A stretch of 64,000 bases of DNA, from assembly GCA_958009055.1 (NCBI GenBank), contig OY253650.1:744001-808000 (forward strand), given 5' to 3'. This DNA comes from Choricystis sp. odSpoLacu1. Its lineage: Eukaryota; Chlorophyta; Trebouxiophyceae. Position numbers and translations under genes: made by a program. Shown here piece by piece: positions 41,758 to 50,358 of the stretch. The notes under the pieces were generated by a model. It did not search any database. It saw nothing but the letters and a program-made list of their open reading frames with translations, and was not told where the DNA came from. Each line of letters starts with the position of its first letter. Position 1 is the stretch's first letter.

Positions 41758-44700
41758 TCAATCAAACACCGTCCCCAACAGCAGCCGCCCCCCCAGCGCC
41801 ATCACCGCGGCACCCTGCACGCGCGCCAGCGCAACGGCAGCCGCCTCCGCCACGCCGGGCGCGCCTGTCGTCGCTCGGTGCAGGGCGCGCGCCACGCGCA
41901 GCGCGCCCTCGGCGTCGTGGGGCAGGGCGGCGCACGCCCAGTCGGCTGCCAGTGAGAATGAAGCGTGTGCGCGCAACGCGACGTCGTCATCGCCACCGCC
42001 AGCTGCCACGTCGGCCGCCAGGCACGCGGCGGCATCTATGACGGCTGCTGCCGCGGCCTCGCCCCCAAAGTCGGGGTCGGGCAGGGTGGTGGTGACGGGT
42101 GGGGCAGGTGTGATGGGGGGTGCTGCCCCCCCCGCCGCCGCCTCCACACGAGCACGCTTGCCGGGCGAGGGAGACAGCCACGCGGGAGGCGCCCGCCTGG
42201 CCTGGCGCAGAACAGGCTGGGGCGGCCGGTGGCGGCGTGGGCGGGGCGGGGGCGGCGGCGGCGGCCGAGCAGCAGCACCCGTGGCCGCCCCCCGGCCGAG
42301 CGCACACCCGTACTCTCTCTCCAGCTCCCGCTTGAGGGCCAGGGGCAGCGCGTCCAGCACGTCGGCATCCAGTTGGGAGGCGGGCGGCAGGTGGGGCGGC
42401 GGTGTGGGTGGGTGAGGGCGGTGCAGCGACGGACGCGCGGCGGGGGACGCGCGCACGGCAGCTCCCTGCTGGCGCGACCGGGGCAGGCTGGCCAGCAGCT
42501 CTGCCTGCACACTGCGCGGCAGCGCGTCAAACACGGTGGCATCCACCTGGGACAGGGAGGCGACGCCGAGGGGTTGGGCGGGCGGCGCGGCCGCGGCCGC
42601 CCCCCCGCTGCCACTGCGCCGCGCCCTCCACGCGCGGTCGTCATCGCTGCTGTCCGAGGTTGACGCCGACATCCAGTCGTCGCAGCGGGCGGGTGGTGGC
42701 GTGGGCCGGGTGTGGGTGGCGGCGGGGCTGCCAGAGGGCGGCGGCGTGCCCGCCGCCGCGGCAGCAGGACTCCGCGCGGCTGCACGCGCCAGCAACGCGC
42801 CCACGTCGCCGCCCTCGCGGCGGGCAGAGGCGCCGGTGGCCTCGTCCACCGGCTCCAGCCTGGAGCCGACGAGGCCAGCGCCCCGGATGTCCACAGCGCG
42901 AGGCGCGAGCGACGCCAGCAGCGCGGCCGCCGCGGTCGCCAGCGCGCGCGCGCCCCCAGTCGCGGGCGCCAACGCCACGCTGCGCGACACAGAGTCGCAG
43001 ATGCCGTGCCCCATGTACTTGGTGGGTTCGGGCGCGCCCGGCCTGCACAGCTTGAGCTTGAGCGTGAGCGCCCGCGCGCGCACGCGCGCGGTCGCGAGCC
43101 GCGTTGACACGTCGGCCGCGATTCGGTCGATCAGCTGCACAGCTTCCGCCTGCGTCGCAAGCCTGATGCCCCAGTTGACTTCTGCGCCAATGGTGCGGCG
43201 TGGCGCCGCTAAAGACTTCAAAGGGCGGGCGTCTCGACCGTGGACAGTGTCCCACAGCGCGCCCCCCGCGCCCGGACCCAGCACCCGCACCAGGGCGTCC
43301 CGCCCCGCCCGCCGCGCTTCAGGGACGGAGAGCAGGCCCGCCGTCTCCAGCCTGGTTCGGGCGGACCAGCCGACGCCGGGCAGGTCGGCCAGGGGGAGGG
43401 GCAGGAGCAGCGAGTCTGCGTCGGCGGACGTGACACACCGCAGGCCATCCGGCTTTGCCGCTTTGGCCGCCAGCCTCGCCAGCAGCGGGTTGGGGCCCAC
43501 CCCTGCGGACGCGGTGCACCCTGTGGCGGTGAAGACAGCGGCCCGCAGGTCGGCCGCGAGAGACGATGGGTCGGGCGCCCCGGTCGTGTCAACCACCGCC
43601 TCATCCACAGACAGGGGGACCACCCTCCCCCCCGCCGCCCCGAATAAGGCCCTGTACAACGCGTCTGACGCGGCCGCGTACGCCTCAAAGTCAAAGGGCA
43701 CGGTGACGAGGGACGGGCAGAGTGCGCGCGCGCGGCCGAGGAACATGCACGCGCGCACGCCCTCCGCGCGCGCTTCATAGCTGGCGCACGCTACTTCGGA
43801 GGTGGAGGCGGCAGCAGTGGCTCGCCCGGAGTCGCCGTGGCACACGGCCCAGAGGGATGCCACGCAGGGAGGGCGTTTTGGCGGCGGTAACCGCCGCGAA
43901 AAACGCATCGACATCAATGTGGATGAAAGAGCGAGGCGTGCCTGCCGGCGGCGGGGGGGGCGGTGGCGGAGGGTTCAACGACGCGATCAGCGTTTCACAC
44001 CGTGCGCGCCACGACCCGATGAAGTGCAGACGGGATGACGCGTAAAACTCAGAGACACGGGCGCCGGGGGCGGCCGAAGCGGAGAGCGGGCGGGAGAGGT
44101 GGGGGGTGACTGCGCGGGCTGCTGCAGCGGCAGCGCGAGCAGCTGCGTGGGAAGGCGAAGTGGCGGTGGGAGGAGGCGGTGGCGGTGGCGCCGGCAGAGG
44201 GTAGCACGCTGGCGCCGGCGCGACCGTGCTCGCGCCGCGCCCGCCACCCCGCACCAGGCTCGCGCCGTCGTCATCAGCTCCTCCAAACAGGCGCCTCTGG
44301 CGCCCATCCTCGCCCCCGCCCAGCACCAGGTACGGCCCCACCGGCAGCCGCCGCCCCGCGCCCACGCACGCGATACACCACTCTGGGCGCACGACTGGCC
44401 GCCCGCTCTTCAACAGCGCGGCCGCCTTGGTGTCGGCCAGCTGGGACGCGATGATATGGGTGGTGGCGGACGTCAGATAGTTGTCGTAGCCGCCGCCGTG
44501 GCGGGCCATGAGATCGCGCAGGTCCTGTGGGGGTTGGAGGGGGCAAAGCGCGCTCAGCGTGGGAGGGTGGCGTGCCAACCGCGCGCCATTCCCGCCGTCC
44601 CTCTTCCCACATTTGCGCTCCTCGTGCACACACACACGCCACCCACACGCACACACACAACACTCACCGCCGCGCTCGGCACGGTACGCCCGTTGACGTG

Positions 44701-44877
44701 GATGCAGACACCCGCAAACACCCCCCCCGCCTCCGTGCCGACCGTGCCCGCGTCCGCCGCCGCGGCCGCAGCATACTGGTCGTGCTGGTCCCTCAGCTTG
44801 GCCACCTTGTTGGTCATGTAGGTCGCAAACTCGGACGCGCGGCCGGGGAAGGTTGAGTCGCCGCCGCGCCGCGACAT
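41758..44877 (-). CDS. REV1: REV1 translesion DNA polymerase / deoxycytidyl transferase
   Basis: Exons 44877-44668 and 44524-41758, about 991 residues. An N-terminal BRCT domain spans the intron (F-A-G-V-C-I-H-V-N-G, T-H-I-I-A-S, V-V-R-P-E-W). The Y-family catalytic core follows: F-I-H-I-D-V-D-A-F-F, S-Y-E-A-R, S-V-D-E-A-V-V-D, L-P-G-V-G. Two ubiquitin-binding motifs, V-F-D-A-L-P-R-S-V-Q-A-E-L and V-L-D-A-L-P-L-A-L-K-R-E-L, precede the C-terminal helical domain that docks other polymerases. The frame breaks at about 43848-43850; dropping one base there gives I-P-L-A-V-C, which fits the family. Confidence 0.92.
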
Positions 44878-45239
44878 GGTGGTGACGTTCGTCTGTCGTG
44901 CCTGGGATGCGTGTTTGTGTGTGTGTGTGTTTAGAGAGCACACGGCTCAATGCTGGTCAGCCGGGCGACGACATGGGAGCAGAGGGAGACGACATGATTG
45001 GCGCGCAAAAGAAAAGAAGTGAGCTGTGTTGCTGTTTCACCCGCCTTTTCTCCCACACGACCCGGCGACCGCCACGCCATCCCGCTGCCTGGAGAGGCAC
45101 TGTCACACACGCACGATGTTGGCAAGGAGAGTTGCGTGTGCTGCCTGGTGTGCCGCAGCTGTGGTGACAAGTAAAAAGCAAAACACGCACGTTTTTGAGC
45201 TACACACCACCCCTCTCTACCCTCTCCCTCTCTGCTCGA
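44878..45239. other. Intergenic upstream of REV1
   Basis: About 360 bp between REV1 and the small membrane-protein gene, both on the minus strand. A short TG run is at 44917-44930. No exon supported. Confidence 0.4.
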
Positions 45240-45592
45240 TCAACCACTCTTGCTGCCCCGCATCAGACCCCCCACCTGCGGATCCGCCAGAGGGGACACC
45301 CTGTCGCGGTCACCGCCCCCGGCCGCCGCGCGCGCGGCCGCGCGCGCGGCCGCCCTCTCCTTGGCCGCCTGCTGCTCCGGCCGCACCCACAGAAAGTAGG
45401 CCAGCGTGCCCGCGGTGGCCCAGGCGGCCAGGTTCTGTGGGGGTGGGTGGGTGGTGGGGTGTGTGGGTGGGTGAGCGTCAGGGGGCTGCGGCGGGGGGAC
45501 ACTGGCCGCCGCACGAAACAGGCGGGGTGACGCACACAGACACTCACCCTGGACCCGCGAAACGAGAGGAAGGAGAACGCGTTGGCGGCCAT
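45240..45592 (-). CDS. Small single-pass membrane protein, unknown
   Basis: Exons 45592-45548 and 45434-45240, phase 0, 79 residues. A short N-terminus is followed by one hydrophobic helix (A-A-W-A-T-A-G-T-L-A-Y-F-L-W-V-R-P) and a charged Ala/Arg helix. The architecture is like small plant mitochondrial inner-membrane proteins, but I cannot name the family. Head-to-head with TypA, 140 bp between starts. Confidence 0.65.
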
Positions 45593-45732
45593 GCGTGGCA
45601 GGTGCCGATTTTGGAGGCAAAGCAAAACAAAAACGCAAGTGTGGTGTCATACGAAAAAACAGCCGAAAACCAGCGGCTCCCCCCCCCCCCCCCTCTCCCC
45701 TTTCAACCACGCGGCGCCACATTCTGCACACC

Positions 45733-46317
45733 ATGAAGACCGCCCTTCGCGTCTCCACTCGCACGCCGGCGGTCGCGGGCGCGCGCCCGCCCCGCGCCAG
45801 CCGCGCGGCTGTCGCTGCGGTGCCCCACGCCGGCGGGCCGGCGGCCACCTTTGGCCGGGCGCGCAGCCTGTCGGTCAAGGCGTCGGCGGTGGCTGGTGAG
45901 TCGTGAGGCTAGGGGGTGGGCGTGGAGCAGAAATGCAGGGTGTGGTGGTGGCGGCGGGGCAGGGGAGGACGACGGCAGCGCCGTCTCGCGCTGCGGGGGG
46001 GGGGGGTGGAGCGACGTGGGTTGGGCGGGGGACGCTATGTGCTGGGACGGCCCCCTTCCCCCACCACGCCACCCTCACGCGTGTCGGGCGACCACATCGT
46101 GGTGCAATTGTGGGGGCAGGGGTGTGCACGCGGTGTGGGGAGGGAGCGCGTGGCTCGCCCGCGCAAAAACAACGCAGCCTGCCGCCGCCTCAAAAAGAGC
46201 ACCCACGGCCGACCCCCCCACCACAAAACCCCACCCACAGACGCCCCGACCGCCCCCACCCCCGCCCCCACCGCCTCCAACGCTGCCATCGTCCCCCGCA
46301 CCGACGTCCGCAACATT

Positions 46318-46349
<32 letters not shown>

Positions 46350-48099
46350 GACTCTTGTTGATGCGATGCTGCGCCAGTCCAACGTCTTCCGTGCCGGCGC
46401 CGCCGTGGAAGACCGCATCATGGACTCCAACGACCTGGAGCGCGAGCGCGGCATCACCATTCTCTCCAAAAACACGGCGGTGCGGTATGGCGACATCAAG
46501 ATCAACATCATCGACACCCCGGGCCACGCCGACTTTGGCGGCGAAGTGGAACGCGTCCTCAACATGTGTGACGGCGTCCTCCTGCTGGTGGATTCAGTCG
46601 AGGGCCCCATGCCTCAAACCCGCTTTGTCCTGCGCAAAGCCCTGGACTTGGACAAGAAAGTGGTCGTCGTCGTCAACAAGGTCGACCGCGCGGCCGCGCG
46701 CCCAGACTGGGTCGTCGACGCCACCTTCGACCTGTTCTGCGAGCTGGCTGCGTCCGACGAACAGTGCGACTTCCCCGTGGTGTACGCGTCTGGCGCGGCC
46801 GGCGTCGCTGGCGGTTCGCCCGCTGAACTGGCCGACGATCTCGCCCCCCTCTTTGAAGCCATTGTGCGCGAAGTCGCCCCCCCCTCCGTCAAGCCGTCCG
46901 CTCCCCTCCAAATGCTGGTCACCAACCTGGACTACGACGAGCACAAGGGACGCATCGCCATCGGGCGGGTGGCCTCGGGCACGCTTGCCCGCGGTGCAGC
47001 GGTCGCAATCTGCAAACCCGGCGTCGACCCCCGCTCCGCCAAGATTGGGGAAGCCTTTGTGTACGACAACTTTTCGCGCGTCCCCGTGGACGCCGTGGGC
47101 GCGGGCGACATCTGTGCGATCACGGGGCTGTCGGATGTCTCGATTGGTGAGACCGTGTGCGCGCGCGACACGCCCGACCCGCTGCCCACCATCTCCGTGG
47201 AGGAGCCCACCGTGCGCATGACGTTTGCCGTCAACACGTCCCCCTTTGCCGGGCGGGAGGGCAAGTACGTGACGTCTCGCAACATCAAGGACCGCCTCGA
47301 GCGCGAACTCGAGCGCAACCTCGCCCTGCGCGTTGAACCCGGGGAGACGGCCGACCAGTTTGTTGTGTCCGGGCGTGGCGCGCTCCACATCTCCATTCTG
47401 ATCGAAAACATGAGGCGTGAAGGCTTTGAGTTTGCGGTAGGGCCCCCCAAGGTTATTACCCGCAAATCCGAAAAGGGCCAAACCCTGGAACCCTACGAGG
47501 AAGCCATCGTGGAAGTCCCGGAAGAGCACGTCGGCCCCGTCGTCGACCTGCTGGGGTCGCGCAAGGGTGCCATGCTGGACATGTCGGGCGGCGACGGCAC
47601 CGCCAACCGCGTGACGTACCGCATGCCGACGCGCGGCCTGCTCGGCCTGCGCAACGCGCTGCTGACGGCGACGAAGGGGACGGCCATCCTCAACACCATC
47701 TTCAAGGAGTATGATGTGTGGTGTGGCGACCTGTCGACCCGGGACACTGGGTCTCTGGTGGCGCACGAGACGGGCGCTGTGACTGGCTACGCCATCGAGT
47801 CCGCCCAACAGCGGGGCCGCATGTTTGTCAAGCCCGGCGAAGAGGTCTACCAAGGCCAAGTCGTGGGCATCCACCAGCGGGCGGGCGACCTGGCGGTCAA
47901 CGTGTGCAAGCGCAAGCAGGTGACCAACATTCGCGCCAGTGGGTCCGACTCCAAGGTGCCGCTCACACCGCCCGTGGACCTGGGCCTGGACGATGCGCTG
48001 GAATACATCGAGGAGGATGAGCTGGTGGAGGTGACGCCCAAGTCGGTGCGCGTGCGCAAGTCGCCGGACGCCAAGCGGGCGAGCGGGGGCCGGAAGTGA
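45733..48099 (+). CDS. TypA: TypA/BipA translational GTPase, plastid
   Basis: Exons 45733-45895 and 46241-48099; 673 residues. Ribosome-associated GTPase of the EF-G family, linked in plants to plastid translation and stress tolerance. Motifs: A-H-V-D-H-G-K-T-T (G1), R-G-I-T-I (G2), D-T-P-G-H-A-D-F (G3) and N-K-V-D-R (G4). The C-terminal TypA-specific domain includes [15 protein letters not shown] and the basic K-S-V-R-V-R-K tail. Exon 1 encodes a long Ala/Arg/Ser transit peptide. The length fits a bacterial TypA plus leader. Confidence 0.97.
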
Positions 48100-48586
48100 T
48101 GAGCCGTGGCTGTCCCCGCGCCTGCTGTGTGCGCGGTGCCGCCACCACCACAGCAGGAGGAGGAGAGTGGTGTGGTTTGTGCAGAGGTCGGTGTTTTTTT
48201 TTTTCTTCATTTGCTTATATCATTTCTTCCTCACGAATGACTTTTGAATCTTTCGTTTACCTCCCTCCCATTCTTGTTTAACACAGCAATTTTGTGTTTT
48301 GCTCACAATTCTTTCTTTTCAAAAACTGGGCGGGGGAAGAAAAAAAAAAAAACAGACAAAAAACACACAACAGAAAAAACAGCAAACAACCCCCAAAACT
48401 TTCTCTATGCACTGGGCGGCCGATCCCCCCCCCTGTCAGCACTGGCCGGCCGAAATGGCCTCAACGCGAGGATGAGGCCGGACGACGGCCGCCGAGGCGG
48501 CCTGCCCCTCTTGGCGCGCGCGGGCGACGGCGTCACAGCCGCGGTGGCGGCCGCCTTGGCGGCGGTGGCTGGGCTGGCCGACTCGG
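48100..48586. other. Convergent intergenic region after TypA
   Basis: About 490 bp. The stretch 48190-48420 is the most AT-rich block nearby, with several A and T runs, consistent with adjoining 3' UTRs. The part 48405-48586 stays open in a shifted minus-strand frame and may be the true C-terminus of the next gene. Confidence 0.4.
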
Positions 48587-48946
48587 CTACGCCCACGGTG
48601 GCACCACCCCCGGGTTGCAGCACCAGGTGGGCTTCAGAGGGGGGCGGGGCGGGTCGGCCGGCTCGTCCGCGCGCGAGCGCACCGACGCCACCGCGTCGCG
48701 GCGTGCACGGACAGCACGGGCTGCGCGCGCCGCCAGAACGGCAGACAGCAGCAGCAGGATGATGCCCAGTGTTCCCGCAAACCCGACGGCCGCGTACAGC
48801 AGGAAGGCGCCGGAAGAGGTGGAGGTCGGGGCGGCGAGGCCGAGCGGGAGTGCAGGTGGTGGTGGGAGTGGTGGTGGCGCCTCCACCTGCACCACCTCCA
48901 CCGTGACGCCGTCACTCGGGTTCATGACAAAGCGCAGGGACGGCAT
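48587..48946 (-). CDS. Small single-pass membrane protein, unknown
   Basis: 119 residues in the simplest model, ending in TAG. A Pro/Val-rich N-terminus leads to one strong hydrophobic helix (F-L-L-Y-A-A-V-G-F-A-G-T-L-G-I-I-L-L-L-L) followed by Arg-rich sequence, a type I-like topology. A second frame (48623-48405) continues plausibly as P-S-E-A-H-L-V-L-Q-P-G-G-G, so a frameshift in the C run near 48640 could hide a longer C-terminus. A GTGAGC donor near 49090 hints at an upstream leader exon. No family recognised. Confidence 0.45.
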   Translation of the reverse strand: MPSLRFVMNPSDGVTVEVVQVEAPPPLPPPPALPLGLAAPTSTSSGAFLLYAAVGFAGTLGIILLLLSAVLAARAARAVRARRDAVASVRSRADEPADPPRPPLKPTWCCNPGVVPPWA

Positions 48947-49291
48947 GAGGGAGGGTTCTGAGGAGAGGCCTGTGTCTTGAGGGGGAGAAAAAATAAGTTA
49001 TGGCGCCCCATGCAAGAGAAACAAGGGCGCCGCGCGGCCGCAGCGTGGCGGCGTGTCATCCTGTTGGCTGCATGGCTCAGCGTGTGCTCACCTGCTTCAA
49101 CTGGGAGGAGGAGGCGTGTGAGAGAGAGGGGCGGCGAGGGCGTCAACCGCCGCACAGGAAAAGCGATGGGGGCGCGCACAGGTGTGTCGCCCCGTCGCTC
49201 GACCTTTGAAAAAAAAACGACCGACCTGACTTTGCACAACGAAAGAAGAAAAACAGCGAACGAAACCTCAATTCTTCCCCTTTTTCTTTCC
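48947..49291. other. Intergenic, possible leader exon of the small membrane-protein gene
   Basis: About 345 bp. On the minus strand a pyrimidine-rich tract ending in CAG near 48970 and a GTGAGC near 49090 could bound a 5' leader intron. No in-frame ATG supports coding. Confidence 0.3.
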
Positions 49292-50206
49292 TCACTGGTT
49301 CATCGCCGCCAGTTCATCCGCGCGCGCGGACGCCGCAACCACAGCGTTGATGAAGGCAGCCCGCGCGCCCGCCTTCTCCAGCTCGTGCACGCCGGCGATG
49401 GTGGTACCCGCAGGCGAAGTCACCATGTCTTTGAGCGCGCCCGGGTGTTTGCCCGTGTCCAGCACCATGCGCGCCGCGCCCAGCGTCGTCTGCGCAGCGA
49501 GCGCTTGGGCGACGTCTCGCGGCAGGCCGGCGCGCACGCCGCCGTCGGCCAGGGCTTCAATCATGAGAAAGATGTAGGCTGGGCCGGAGCCGGAGAGACC
49601 GGTGACGGCGGACAGCAAGCGCTCGTCGACGGTGTGGACCACGCCGACCGCGGCAAACAGCGCTCTCACCGCGTCCGCGTCCCCCGTGTCCGCGGCGCCG
49701 CCCAGGCACATGGCGGCCGCGGTCTCGCCCACGAGGCAGGGGGTGTTGGGCATGACGCGCACGACGCGGGTGGTCGGGCCGGCGGCGTCAAGAAGGGCAG
49801 CCACGGTGACGCCCGCCGCGATCGACACGATCACCGTCGTCGGGGCCAGCACGGGGGCCACCTCTTTCAGCACTGTGGCCGCGTACTGGGGCTTGACTGC
49901 GATGAAGACGATGTCGGCGGCTTGCACGACCTGGGGTGGAGGGTGGGGAGGTGAGCCGTCGGCATGGGTGGTCGTTTCGTGTGTTTTGCCTCTGCCGCAC
50001 CCCCCCACGACTCTCTCCTCTCTCACCTCCACGTTGCTGTTGACCACTTTGACGCCAAACGCGGAGAACACGTCCCGCCGGGCGGCCACCGGGTCGGTCG
50101 CCACCATGGCCGACGTCGGGACCACGCCGCGCGCGGCAAAGCCGCGGGCCAGGGCTTCCGCCATCTGGCCGGCGCCGATGAAGCCGACGCGCTTGTTGAG
50201 GGACAT
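49292..50206 (-). CDS. Pyrroline-5-carboxylate reductase, cytosolic-type copy
   Basis: Exons 50206-50027 and 49930-49292, phase 0, 272 residues. Same reaction as the copy at 2943. G-F-I-G-A-G-Q-M-A-E begins at residue 8, so there is no presequence. [21 protein letters not shown] and the dimerisation region are intact, and the length matches bacterial and cytosolic ProC. It carries an intron that the other copy lacks. Head-to-head with the ZGRF1-like helicase, 152 bp between starts. Confidence 0.94.
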   Translation of the reverse strand: MSLNKRVGFIGAGQMAEALARGFAARGVVPTSAMVATDPVAARRDVFSAFGVKVVNSNVEVREERVVGGCGRGKTHETTTHADGSPPHPPPQVVQAADIVFIAVKPQYAATVLKEVAPVLAPTTVIVSIAAGVTVAALLDAAGPTTRVVRVMPNTPCLVGETAAAMCLGGAADTGDADAVRALFAAVGVVHTVDERLLSAVTGLSGSGPAYIFLMIEALADGGVRAGLPRDVAQALAAQTTLGAARMVLDTGKHPGALKDMVTSPAGTTIAGVHELEKAGARAAFINAVVAASARADELAAMNQ

Positions 50207-50358
50207 GGTTGTGTGGGGCGCGGGGTGCGGGCGGGAAAGAGCGCGTGCGAAATCGGTTTTTTTTGCGGCCGGCTCGAGCAGCTCACTCTCGCAATGCGAG
50301 CGCGCGCACGCGCGCTCCAATTGCGCCCCTCCACACTCTCGCAGCCCCGCCACACACC

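Noticed and set aside
46594..48210. Long minus-strand open frame inside TypA
   Set aside because: It is the antisense shadow of the conserved TypA GTPase; high GC keeps opposite frames open.
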